Positions 54,757 to 63,000 of a stretch of DNA of 64,000 bases are shown piece after piece. The stretch's first letter is position 1. Every line of letters begins with the position of its first letter. Source of the stretch: Rhodopseudomonas palustris. Lineage in GTDB: Bacteria; Pseudomonadota; Alphaproteobacteria; Rhizobiales; Xanthobacteraceae. Location of the stretch: the NCBI RefSeq assembly GCF_003591005.1, contig NZ_QYYD01000002.1, positions 248,001 through 312,000 of the forward strand, read 5' to 3'. The notes under the pieces were generated by a model. The model worked only from the letters and a program-made list of their open reading frames with translations. It was not told where the DNA came from and did not search any database. Made by a program: the position numbers and the translations under genes.

Positions 54757-57480
54757 ATGTCGACTTACCGATTGAGCAGTCTGTTGGCGCCTGCTGCAGT
54801 GGCGGTGGTCGGCGCCAGCCCGCGTCCGGCATCGCTCGGTCGCGCCGTCCTCGAAAATCTACGCAGCGCCGGCTTCAAGGGCGAGATCGGCGTGGTCAAT
54901 CCACGCTATGCAGAAATCGGCGGGTTCACGACCGTCCGCACGCTTGCGGATCTGCCGTTCGTGCCGGACTTGATTGTCATCACCGCGCCGTCGCGCTTCG
55001 TGGCCAGAATCGTCGCCGACGCCGGCGAACGAGGGGTGGCCGGCGCGATCATCATCAGCGCCGAAATGGGCCGGGGCAAAGGCTCCTACGCGGAGGCGGC
55101 GAACGCGGCCGCGCGCAAATCGGGCATTCGGCTGATCGGCCCGAATTGTCTCGGTCTGATGGTGCCATCCTCAAACCTCAACGCCAGCTTTGCGGCCCAT
55201 ATGCCGCGCCGGGGGCACCTGGCGCTGATCTCGCAATCGGGAGCCATCGCGGCCGGCATGGTGGACTGGGCGGCCGTCAAGGACATCGGCTTCTCGGGCA
55301 TCGTATCGATCGGCGATCAGCTCGACGTCGACATCGCCGACATGCTCGACTACTACGCGGCCGATCTCGAGACCCGTGCGATCCTGCTCTACATCGAGGC
55401 GATCACCGACGCCCGCAAGTTCATGTCAGCGGCCCGCGCCGCGGCGCGCGTCAAGCCGGTGGTCGTGGTGAAGTCGGGACGCCTGGCTCACGGCGCCCAG
55501 GCCGCGGAGACCCACACCGGCGCGTTTGCCGGGGCGGATGCGGTGTATGACGCCGCGTTCCGCCGCGCCGGCATGCTGCGGGTGTTCGATCTGCGCGAAT
55601 TGTTCGATTGCGCCGAGACGCTCGGCCGCGTCAGCGCCCCACGCGGCAAGCGCGTCGCGATCCTCACCAATGGAGGTGGCATCGGCGTGCTGGCCGTCGA
55701 TCGGCTCGCCGAACTCGGCGGCATCCCGGCGACGCTGTCGAAGGAGGTTTGCGACAAGCTCAACGCCACGATGCCGCCGAGCTGGTCGGGCTCCAACCCC
55801 GTCGATATCACCGGCGACGCCGACGCCGAGCGCTACGCGACGGCGTTGTCGATACTGCTTGCCGACCCGGACAATGACGCAGTGCTGGTGATGAACGTCC
55901 AGACCGCGATGGCGTCACCCAGCGAGATCGCCAAGGCGGTGATCCGGCTGGCTGGAGAAGAGCGCGCGCGCCGAACCTTCTTCAAGCCGGTGTTCGCCGT
56001 TTGGGTCGGTGCCGAAGAATCTATCGCCCACGCGTTCGACGCCGCTGGAATTCCGAACTACCCCACCGAGGACGACGCCGTCCGCAGCATCATGAATTTG
56101 GTGCGCTACCGTGAGGCGGCGCAGCTTCTCACCGAAGTGCCGCCGAGCCTGCCAAAGGAGTTCGATCCGGACACCGAGGCGGCCCGACTGGTGATCGAGA
56201 AGGCGCTTCGGGAAGGACGGTCGTGGCTCGATCCGATCGAGGTCGGCGCGCTGCTCGCGGCCTATCAGATCCCGATGGTGCCGACACTCGCGGCGCCGAA
56301 TGCCGACGCCGCGGTGGCGTGGGCCGAGCCGTTTCTGGCTCAGGGCGTCACCGTGGTGGTCAAGGTGATGTCGCGCGACATCACGCACAAATCCGACGTC
56401 GGCGGTGTCGTTCTGAACCTCACCAGCGCAGAGGCGGTGCGTTCGGCGGTTGTCGAGATACTTGGCCGGGCAGCGAAACTGCGCCCGACCGCGCGGATCG
56501 ACGGCGTCATTGTGCAGCCGATGATCATCCGCCCGAAGGCGCGGGAGCTCACCGTCGGCATCGCGGACGATCCCACCTTCGGACCGGTGATCGCCTTCGG
56601 TCACGGCGGCACTGGCGTCGAGATCATCGACGACCGCTCGCTGGCCCTGCCGCCGCTCGACCTGCCGCTCGCCAATTCGCTGATCGCCCGCACCCGCGTC
56701 TCGAAGCTGCTGCAAGCCTATCGTGACGTGCCAGCCGTCAAGGAAGGGGTGGTGGCGCTGACGCTGGTCAAGCTGTCGCAGATGGCGGCGGACTTTCCCG
56801 AAATCCACGAGCTCGACATCAATCCTCTGCTGGCCGATGAGAGCGGCGTGGTGGTGATCGATGCACGGGTCATGGTTCGCCCGGCGCAGCGCAAATTCGC
56901 CGGTCTTGGCAACACCACCTTTGCGGTGAAGCCGTATCCGTCGCAATGGGAGCGTCATCTGCAGTTAAAGGACGGCTGGCGCGTGCTGGCGCGACCGCTA
57001 CGGCCCGACGACGAGCCGGCGATTCACGCCTTTCTCAAGCACGTCACGCCGGAGGATCTGCGGCTGCGGTTCTTCGCGGCAATGAAGGAGTTCAGCCACG
57101 CCTTCATCGCCCGCCTCACCCAGATCGACTATGCCCGTGCCATGGCGTTTATCGCGATCGACGAGGCCACCGGCGAGACGCTCGGCGTGGTGCGCATTCA
57201 CTCGGACTCGATCTACGAGAGCGGCGAATACGCAATTCTGCTGCGCTCCGATCTCAAGGGCAAGGGTCTGGGATGGGCGCTGATGAAGCTGATCATCGAG
57301 TATGCGCGTGCCGAAGGGCTGAAATACGTCTGCGGCCAGGTGCTGCGCGAGAACATGGCGATGCTGCGGATGTGCCGCCACCTCGGCTTCGACGTCAAGG
57401 CGGATCCCTCCGAGCCGGACATCCTGAACGTGACGCTGGCGCTGACCGACGAAACGGCTCGCGCCGCGGCGCAGGCCTGA
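54757..57480 (+). CDS. Pat-like protein: NDP-forming acyl-CoA ligase domains plus GNAT acetyltransferase
   Basis: This 907-residue protein has a CoA-binding and ligase region (residues ~5-460; VAVVGASPRPASLGRAVLENL), an ATP-grasp region (~480-700; VVVKVMSRDITHKSDVGGVVLNL) and a C-terminal GNAT domain (~740-890; LRSDLKGKGLGWALMKLIIEYA is the acetyl-CoA pyrophosphate loop). This is the order of protein lysine acetyltransferase Pat, which silences AMP-forming acyl-CoA synthetases. The phospho-histidine position of ADP-forming CoA ligases is kept (H253 in AAETHTGAFAGAD), so ligase activity cannot be excluded. ATG 54757 follows GAGGTCAG; the upstream TTG frame is rejected. Confidence 0.85.
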   Translation: MSTYRLSSLLAPAAVAVVGASPRPASLGRAVLENLRSAGFKGEIGVVNPRYAEIGGFTTVRTLADLPFVPDLIVITAPSRFVARIVADAGERGVAGAIIISAEMGRGKGSYAEAANAAARKSGIRLIGPNCLGLMVPSSNLNASFAAHMPRRGHLALISQSGAIAAGMVDWAAVKDIGFSGIVSIGDQLDVDIADMLDYYAADLETRAILLYIEAITDARKFMSAARAAARVKPVVVVKSGRLAHGAQAAETHTGAFAGADAVYDAAFRRAGMLRVFDLRELFDCAETLGRVSAPRGKRVAILTNGGGIGVLAVDRLAELGGIPATLSKEVCDKLNATMPPSWSGSNPVDITGDADAERYATALSILLADPDNDAVLVMNVQTAMASPSEIAKAVIRLAGEERARRTFFKPVFAVWVGAEESIAHAFDAAGIPNYPTEDDAVRSIMNLVRYREAAQLLTEVPPSLPKEFDPDTEAARLVIEKALREGRSWLDPIEVGALLAAYQIPMVPTLAAPNADAAVAWAEPFLAQGVTVVVKVMSRDITHKSDVGGVVLNLTSAEAVRSAVVEILGRAAKLRPTARIDGVIVQPMIIRPKARELTVGIADDPTFGPVIAFGHGGTGVEIIDDRSLALPPLDLPLANSLIARTRVSKLLQAYRDVPAVKEGVVALTLVKLSQMAADFPEIHELDINPLLADESGVVVIDARVMVRPAQRKFAGLGNTTFAVKPYPSQWERHLQLKDGWRVLARPLRPDDEPAIHAFLKHVTPEDLRLRFFAAMKEFSHAFIARLTQIDYARAMAFIAIDEATGETLGVVRIHSDSIYESGEYAILLRSDLKGKGLGWALMKLIIEYARAEGLKYVCGQVLRENMAMLRMCRHLGFDVKADPSEPDILNVTLALTDETARAAAQA

Positions 57481-57518
57481 CCGGGCAAACGTCTGGCGTG
57501 GAAGCCGACGGGAAGCTG

Positions 57519-57929
57519 CTACAGCCGGCTGACCGACACGACGCGGAACGTATGCATGTCGCCTTCTTCGCGGATCGACACGTATTCGCCCTGCACGAAA
57601 CGCTCGTCGCCAAAATGATACCCGGTCTCATCCGGTATCGCCGCATCGGCGTCGTACTGAAACGCCCACGAACCGCCGGGGCGATGGACCAGATGACCAA
57701 GGCTGTCGGCCTGCTGCGGCCGTTGCCGCGCGACGCGGCAGGCCTCGCGATGGCTGCGCCAGGTCTCCGCGTCGATGTGGTCGTTCTCGTCCAGCGGCGC
57801 GACAATCACATAGGCGATCTGCGACGCGCCTTCCGGGTGCCCGGGCTCGCGCGCAAGTTCGAGCCGAATCTGGCGGAAGCGAGCGGGCAGCGATGTGTTG
57901 AGAATAGCGGACGGAGAGCCCTTGGTCAT
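57519..57929 (-). CDS. Hypothetical protein next to the Mla operon
   Basis: This 136-residue soluble protein has a central part ARFRQIRLELAREPGHPEGASQIAYVIVAPLD, then RPGGSWAFQYDADAAIPDETGYHFGDERFVQGEYVSIRE and a terminal TFRVVSV strand. It looks like a compact beta-rich domain, but I do not recognise the family. ATG 57929 was chosen; a TTG at 57959 is possible. A perfect FixK box 58 bases upstream suggests low-oxygen expression, shared with the divergent transporter operon. Confidence 0.7.
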   Translation of the reverse strand: MTKGSPSAILNTSLPARFRQIRLELAREPGHPEGASQIAYVIVAPLDENDHIDAETWRSHREACRVARQRPQQADSLGHLVHRPGGSWAFQYDADAAIPDETGYHFGDERFVQGEYVSIREEGDMHTFRVVSVSRL

Positions 57930-57986
57930 CGGATCGATCCTGTCGTCCTCGTTGCGCAAAGCTTACGCAGCGGTCCGATGCCATAA

Positions 57987-58000
57987 TTGATTTGCATCAA
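57987..58000. promoter_or_regulatory. Perfect FixK/Fnr box between the hypothetical gene and the Mla operon
   Basis: TTGATTTGCATCAA is the full TTGAT-N4-ATCAA consensus. It is 97 bases from the permease ATG and 57 from the minus-strand ATG. Confidence 0.75.
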
Positions 58001-58097
58001 TCGCTGGTCGCGACGCAAGCTGTCGTCTCGAGAGACCGCGCGGCTGCGGTCGATTCGTATCGGAGCAGGACATGACGGCGTTGGAGATCGGGGCAGA

Positions 58098-59240
58098 ATG
58101 GCCGTGAGTCCTGCGCCCGTATTGAACACCGCGACTGATGGCGACGTGCTCGAATTGCATCCGGGCGGTGCGTGGATTGCAACTCATTCGGCCGCGCTGG
58201 AGCGGCTGTTCGCCGGGATCGCCTCACAGGTTGCCGCCGCAAGGTCGCTCAAGATCGACTTGAGCGACGTTGCCGAGATCGACACGGTCGGAGCGTGGCT
58301 GCTCGAGAAGGTCTCGCGCGAGGCCGCGCAGGCGGGGCGTACCGCTTTGTTCGTCGGCGTCGGCGATCGCTATGCGGGGTTGATCGAGGAAGTACGTCAG
58401 GTCAACCGCCGCGAACCGACGCCGCGGCCCGCGGTCAATCCGATCATCGCGCGGCTCGATCAGCTCGGCCGTTCCGCCTACAGCGCCACCCAGGACCTCT
58501 CGGTGTTCCTCGACATGCTGGGCGCGCTGGCAATGGCGCTGCTCGGGGTGCTGCGGCGGCCGCGGTCGCTACGCCTGACGTCACTGACCTACCAGGTCTA
58601 CCGGGTCGGCTGGCAGGCGATCCCGATCGTGGTGCTGATCACCTTCCTGATCGGCGCCATCATCGCCCAACAGGGCATCTTCCACTTCCGCAAGTTCGGC
58701 GCCGAATCGTATGTCGTCGACATGGTCGGCATTCTGGTGCTGCGCGAGATCGGCGTGCTGATCGTCGCCATCATGGTGGCGGGCCGTTCCGGCAGCGCCT
58801 ACACGGCCGAGCTCGGCTCGATGAAAATGCGCGAGGAGATCGACGCGCTGTCCACCATGGGGCTCGACCCGGTGGAGGTGCTGATCCTGCCGCGGATCAT
58901 CGCGCTGGTGATCGCGCTGCCGATCCTGACCTTCATCGGTTCGATGGCGGCGCTGTATGGCGGCCTGCTGACGGCGTGGTTCTACGGCGGCATGCTGCCG
59001 GCCGTGTATATCGCCCGGCTGCACGAGGCGGTGTCGCTCAACAGCTTCGAAGTCGGGATGTGGAAGGCGCCGTTCATGGCGCTGGTGATCGGCATCGTCG
59101 CCTGCAGCGAGGGCCTGCGGGTTCAGGGCAGCGCCGAGTCGCTCGGCTTGCAGACCACCACCTCGGTGGTGAAGTCGATCTTTCTGGTGATCGTGCTCGA
59201 CGGTCTGTTCGCCGTGTTCTTCGCATCGATCGGGATGTGA
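58098..59240 (+). CDS. mlaE: MlaE-type ABC permease with N-terminal STAS domain
   Basis: This 380-residue protein begins with a STAS-like domain (about residues 15-105; LKIDLSDVAEIDTVGAWLLEK). The MlaE permease domain follows, with YQVYRVGWQAIPIVVLITFLIGAIIAQQG and GSMKMREEIDALSTMGLDPVEVLILPRI. In enterobacteria the STAS protein is a separate gene (mlaB), so this is a fusion of the two functions. It moves phospholipid or another lipid between membranes with the next two gene products. ATG 58098 is preferred because the upstream extension is not conserved in character. Confidence 0.88.
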   Translation: MAVSPAPVLNTATDGDVLELHPGGAWIATHSAALERLFAGIASQVAAARSLKIDLSDVAEIDTVGAWLLEKVSREAAQAGRTALFVGVGDRYAGLIEEVRQVNRREPTPRPAVNPIIARLDQLGRSAYSATQDLSVFLDMLGALAMALLGVLRRPRSLRLTSLTYQVYRVGWQAIPIVVLITFLIGAIIAQQGIFHFRKFGAESYVVDMVGILVLREIGVLIVAIMVAGRSGSAYTAELGSMKMREEIDALSTMGLDPVEVLILPRIIALVIALPILTFIGSMAALYGGLLTAWFYGGMLPAVYIARLHEAVSLNSFEVGMWKAPFMALVIGIVACSEGLRVQGSAESLGLQTTTSVVKSIFLVIVLDGLFAVFFASIGM

Positions 59241-59242
59241 CG

Positions 59243-60022
59243 ATGGACGCGCTCGCCGAACTTTACGCCATCCGCGTCTCCGACCTCGTGGTCGGCTTCG
59301 GCCGTCAGATTGTGCTCGATCATCTATCGCTCGACGTGCGCCGCGGTGAGATTCTGGGTCTCGTTGGTGCCTCCGGCGGTGGCAAGTCGGTGCTGATGCG
59401 CACCATCATCGGGCTGATCCCCAGGCAAAGCGGCCATATCGAAGTGATGGGGCGAACGACCGATCGCGGATTTGGACAGGCTGGCGCGTCCGTGGCGGCG
59501 ACCTGGGGCATTCTGTTTCAGCAGGGCGCGCTGTTCTCGTCGCTGACGGCACGGCAGAATGTGCAGTTTCCCCTGCGTGAGATCCTCACCATGTCGGAAA
59601 AGCTGCAGGATGAGATCGCCACCGCCAAGCTCGAGATGGTGGGCCTCGGCCCCGACGACTGGGACAAATACCCGGCGCAGCTGTCCGGCGGCATGACCAA
59701 GCGTGTCGCGCTGGCCCGCGCGCTGGCGCTCGATCCCGGCATCGTGTTTCTCGATGAGCCGACCTCCGGCCTCGATCCGATCGCGGCCGGCGACTTCGAC
59801 CAACTGATCAAGACGCTGCAGACCACGCTGGGGCTCACCGTATTCATGGTGACGCACGATCTCGCCAGTCTCAACGTGGTCTGCGACCGCGTCGCGGCGC
59901 TGGCCGACGGCAAGATCGTCGCGATCGGCCCGATGCACGATTTGCTGCAATCCGAGCATCCATGGGTGCGCGCCTATTGCCATGGCAAGCGCTCGGCGAT
60001 GCTGCAGCCTAAGCAGGACTAG
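59243..60022 (+). CDS. mlaF: Mla-type ABC transporter ATPase
   Basis: This 259-residue ATPase has Walker A GASGGGKSVLMRTI, Q-loop ILFQQGALFSSL, signature LSGGMTKRVALARAL and Walker B GIVFLDEPTSGLDP. It begins two bases after the permease stop. It energises the transporter together with the MlaE and MlaD homologues. Confidence 0.9.
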   Translation: MDALAELYAIRVSDLVVGFGRQIVLDHLSLDVRRGEILGLVGASGGGKSVLMRTIIGLIPRQSGHIEVMGRTTDRGFGQAGASVAATWGILFQQGALFSSLTARQNVQFPLREILTMSEKLQDEIATAKLEMVGLGPDDWDKYPAQLSGGMTKRVALARALALDPGIVFLDEPTSGLDPIAAGDFDQLIKTLQTTLGLTVFMVTHDLASLNVVCDRVAALADGKIVAIGPMHDLLQSEHPWVRAYCHGKRSAMLQPKQD

Positions 60023-60029
60023 GACGCCC

Positions 60030-61199
60030 ATGGAAACCCGAGCTCCCTTTGTCGTCGTCGGTGCGTTCGTGCTCGCAGCCATCCTGGCGGTGTTCGGCTT
60101 TGTGTTCTGGCTGCACAACACCAGCGGCATCGGGGCGCGCACCAGCTATCACATCCAGTTCCGCGATCCGGTCCCCGGGCTGCTGGTCGGCGCCGCGGTG
60201 CTGTTCAACGGCATTCGCGTCGGCGAGGTCACGGCGCTGAGTCTGGCGACCGACGATCCGCGCCGCGTGAATGCGACTATCGCCGTCGCCACGGATACGC
60301 CGGTGCGGCCGGACACCAAGGTCGGGCTCGACTTCCAGGGGCTGACCGGCGTGCCGGTGGTGGCGCTGGAAGGCGGCAAGGATCTCACCGGCTCCGCCAT
60401 CGCCACCACGCTGGTCGCCGAGCCGGGGGCTGGCCTCAGCATGACCCAGGCCGCGCGCGAGGCGCTACGCAAGGTCGACACCGTGCTCGGCGAAAATGCT
60501 CAGCCACTCAAGGACACCATCGGCAATCTGAAGACCTTCTCGGAATGGCTCTCCAGCAAAACCGGGGCACTTGATGGCATTCTCGGAGGCGTCGAACGGA
60601 TGACCGGCGCCAACGAGCCGGTGGTCAAGAAGGTCGTGTACGACCTGCAGCCTGCGTCCGGGTTCTCAGCCCCGACCGGCGCACCCCGGGGTCAACTCAC
60701 CATTCCGGAGCCGACCACGGTGGTGCTGTTCGACAGCCAGAAGATGCTGGTCGCGCCCAACCTGGATCTGCCGGCCTTCGCTGGTGCGCAGTGGAGCGAC
60801 AGCATCCCCAAAATGGTGCAGGAGAAGCTGATCCAGAGCTTCGAGAACTACGACATCGCTCATCCGCCGCTGCGGCCCAACGATGCGGTGACCCCGGACT
60901 ACCAGCTGCTGATCGATATTCGAAACTTTCAGGTGACGGGAGAAGCGGATCCTGTGGCCGACGTGAGCTTCGGCGCAAAGATCATCGACAAGGCCGGCAA
61001 GATAGTCGCGGCGCGGTTGTTTCAGCATGCCGTGAAGCTCGAGAAGCCCGAGCCGGCGGCGGCCGTCAAGGCGTTCGATGCATCGTTCGACACGGTCGCC
61101 AAGGAGCTAATTCCATGGACCGTGAATACCTTGGCGGGAAGTTCGGGCGACGCGAAGCCGCTCAGTCCAGTGTCTTCAGGTACGACAAAAGGTCGTTGA
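60030..61199 (+). CDS. mlaD: MlaD-type MCE protein fused to an ABC auxiliary (PqiC-like) domain
   Basis: This 389-residue protein has an N-terminal anchor (FVVVGAFVLAAILAVFGFVFW), one MCE domain (about residues 38-120; VPGLLVGAAVLFNGIRVGEV) and an amphipathic linker. Residues ~225-370 (PTTVVLFDSQKMLVAPNLDL, VTPDYQLLIDIRNFQVTGEA, ADVSFGAKIIDKAGKIVAAR) match the ABC-type transport auxiliary family (PqiC), usually a separate outer-membrane lipoprotein. The fusion would tie the inner-membrane MCE ring to its partner. The last 38 bases overlap the convergent cytochrome c gene. Confidence 0.83.
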   Translation: METRAPFVVVGAFVLAAILAVFGFVFWLHNTSGIGARTSYHIQFRDPVPGLLVGAAVLFNGIRVGEVTALSLATDDPRRVNATIAVATDTPVRPDTKVGLDFQGLTGVPVVALEGGKDLTGSAIATTLVAEPGAGLSMTQAAREALRKVDTVLGENAQPLKDTIGNLKTFSEWLSSKTGALDGILGGVERMTGANEPVVKKVVYDLQPASGFSAPTGAPRGQLTIPEPTTVVLFDSQKMLVAPNLDLPAFAGAQWSDSIPKMVQEKLIQSFENYDIAHPPLRPNDAVTPDYQLLIDIRNFQVTGEADPVADVSFGAKIIDKAGKIVAARLFQHAVKLEKPEPAAAVKAFDASFDTVAKELIPWTVNTLAGSSGDAKPLSPVSSGTTKGR

Positions 61200-61476
61200 T
61201 CTGGTCCGGATCGAGTTCGAACTCCGGCATTTTCGAATGGCCGGTGTAGATGCCTTCCGCGAAGGCCTCCGCCAGGGTCTCGACCGGATAGCGGGTGTGC
61301 AGAGTACGAAATGGCGGCGCCGGCTTCAGCCGACTGGTATCGCTGCGGCCGATCGCATGGCACTTGGCGCAGTGGGCCTTCGCAAATGCGAAGCCACGAT
61401 GCTCCGCACGAGTCATCGCCGACGCCGAACTCACCGTCAGGAGCGTTGCGGACATCCAAGCGGCAATGATTCGCAT
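61162..61476 (-). CDS. Small c-type cytochrome
   Basis: This 104-residue protein has a signal peptide (MRIIAAWMSATLLTVSSASA), one heme site AHCAKCHAIG and a probable axial Met in GHSKMPEFELDPDQINDLLSYLK, typical of class I cytochrome c. The protein should be periplasmic. ATG 61476 is used because the signal peptide starts there; a GTG at 61491 is possible. A FixK box 64 bases upstream suggests microaerobic induction. The 3' end overlaps mlaD. Confidence 0.85.
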   Translation of the reverse strand: MRIIAAWMSATLLTVSSASAMTRAEHRGFAFAKAHCAKCHAIGRSDTSRLKPAPPFRTLHTRYPVETLAEAFAEGIYTGHSKMPEFELDPDQINDLLSYLKTLD

Positions 61477-61539
61477 CAGACGCTCGATCACAGGAGGCGA
61501 CCTCTTCGAGGACCTTTCGCTGTGCAGCGCAGCGCGGCC

Positions 61540-61553
61540 TTGATCTGTGTCAA
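61540..61553. promoter_or_regulatory. Candidate FixK/AadR box between cytochrome c and aadR
   Basis: TTGATCTGTGTCAA matches TTGA-N6-TCAA. It is 63 bases from the cytochrome start and 119 from the aadR start, so cytochrome activation with possible aadR autoregulation is the simplest reading. Confidence 0.65.
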
Positions 61554-61672
61554 GCAGTCTTGACGATTTGGCGACATATTCGCTTTCCGGCATCGTGCGC
61601 GATGAATCGACGGCAGTGCGCGGCCCTTGAGTTTGACCCGACGTGTAGACCTGACGACGTATGGAGTGATGG

Positions 61673-62392
61673 ATGCCGCACCTCGCTTTTCCGAACTCGA
61701 CCTGCGACGGTTTTCGCTGCGCGACGCATTGTTCGGTCCGTCCGCTCGCGATTTGCGGCGAACTGGAGCAACTCGAGCACGAGGAATTTGAACGCCTCGC
61801 TCAGCACGTTCGCTACGGACCGAAAGAGGCGCTGTTCTCCGAAGACGAAGTCGCCGACGCGGTCTACAGCTTGGTCGAAGGCATCGCTCGACTGTACAAG
61901 CTGTTGCCCGACGGTCGCCGACAGATCATCGGCTTCGCGCTGCCGGGAGATTTCCTCGGCATGGCGCCATCGCCCCGCTACTCGTTCTCGGCGGACTCGA
62001 TCGGCGGCGTGACCGTCTGTAAGTTCTTCCGCGGTCCTTTCCTGCGCTTCATTGAGAACCGCCCGCAAATGCTGCTGCGCATGAACGAGTTCGCGACTCG
62101 CGAACTCAGTTTGGCGCAGGATCAGATGCTGCTGCTCGGCCGCCGCTCTGCTGAAGAAAAGGTCGCGGCCTTCCTGGTCGGCTGGCGCGACCGCCTGGCG
62201 CGGCTGGAAGGCGTCACCAAAACGGTCAGCCTACCGATGGGGCGGCAGGACATCGCTGATTTCCTGGGCCTGACCATCGAAACCGTGAGCCGCACCTTCA
62301 CCAAGCTGGAGCGGGAAAAATTGATCGTGATCGTTCCCGACGGAGTACGCGTTCTGGATCCGAAGCGATTCGACGCACTCGCCGCGGCTTAA
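61673..62392 (+). CDS. aadR: AadR, Fnr-type anaerobic regulator
   Basis: This 239-residue protein closely fits R. palustris AadR, needed for anaerobic growth on benzoate and 4-hydroxybenzoate. C16-x3-C20-x7-C28 in the N-terminus and C116 in GGVTVCKFF are the ligand pattern of FnrN/Anr-type [4Fe-4S] sensors; C11 is an additional cysteine. The helix-turn-helix MGRQDIADFLGLTIETVSRTFTKLE (about residues 192-216) has the E..SR residues that read TTGA half-sites. It directly senses oxygen, in contrast to FixK in the same window. Confidence 0.92.
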   Translation: MPHLAFPNSTCDGFRCATHCSVRPLAICGELEQLEHEEFERLAQHVRYGPKEALFSEDEVADAVYSLVEGIARLYKLLPDGRRQIIGFALPGDFLGMAPSPRYSFSADSIGGVTVCKFFRGPFLRFIENRPQMLLRMNEFATRELSLAQDQMLLLGRRSAEEKVAAFLVGWRDRLARLEGVTKTVSLPMGRQDIADFLGLTIETVSRTFTKLEREKLIVIVPDGVRVLDPKRFDALAAA

Positions 62393-62457
62393 TTCAAAGT
62401 CTGTGACCCCGGTTGTCCAGAATCCTGCCGGTCTTTCCAGCTCACACCACCGGCCTT

Positions 62458-62490
62458 CTCAGCATGCCCTTTCGTTCAAGGCCTGCTGAG
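62458..62490. repeat. Inverted repeat downstream of aadR
   Basis: CTCAGCA ... TGCTGAG is a perfect 7-bp dyad with GCC/GGC possible inside. There is no U tract, so a terminator role is uncertain. Confidence 0.4.
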
Positions 62491-62545
62491 TGAACCGCAC
62501 CGCAAGGTCTGGCGTCTTGTCACCCCTCGCGCCTTCGATCAAAAG

Positions 62546-62854
62546 TCAGGCCCGATCTGTCTTCGAGCTGCCTTTGCTTTTCGGCTTCATTGGGAACCCG
62601 CCGGGCGAGGCTAGCCTCTTCTGCACTGCGATGTCTTCCAGCAGGCGAGCCGCCAGATCCGCGTAAGAACTGCCCGCGGGCAGCCCGAAGTCGCCGTGCA
62701 AATTATCCGGTAGCACTGCCGTCTCGTCCCGGAGTGCCAGCGCCGTGCTCCACCACCACGCCGCAGCCGGCGCTCGGTCGTCCTCGGAAACTGCACGCCA
62801 AGCGGCGTATTCCTTCGCCAGCCGCTCGATTTCGAAGAGTTTGGCCGAATTCAC
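62546..62854 (-). CDS. Small hypothetical protein
   Basis: This 102-residue protein is helical with a Trp-rich stretch (APAAAWWWSTALALRDE), then GLPAGSSYADLAARLLEDIAVQKRL and a basic tail. I do not recognise it. It lies between aadR and a divergent oxidoreductase gene, and coding potential rests on base-composition pattern and protein-like composition only. Confidence 0.55.
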   Translation of the reverse strand: MNSAKLFEIERLAKEYAAWRAVSEDDRAPAAAWWWSTALALRDETAVLPDNLHGDFGLPAGSSYADLAARLLEDIAVQKRLASPGGFPMKPKSKGSSKTDRA

Positions 62855-63000
62855 ATGCTGCCCGATCTGTGGTCAGCGGGCTCAACTGCGCAGCCGCTGA
62901 GAAGTTGCAAGCGGCGAACGAATTCGGTCGAACGAACAGCATGGGGGTTGCGGCAGGGCAGGCGTTCTCAAAGGTGGTGTTACGTGATAATAGCTCGCAA

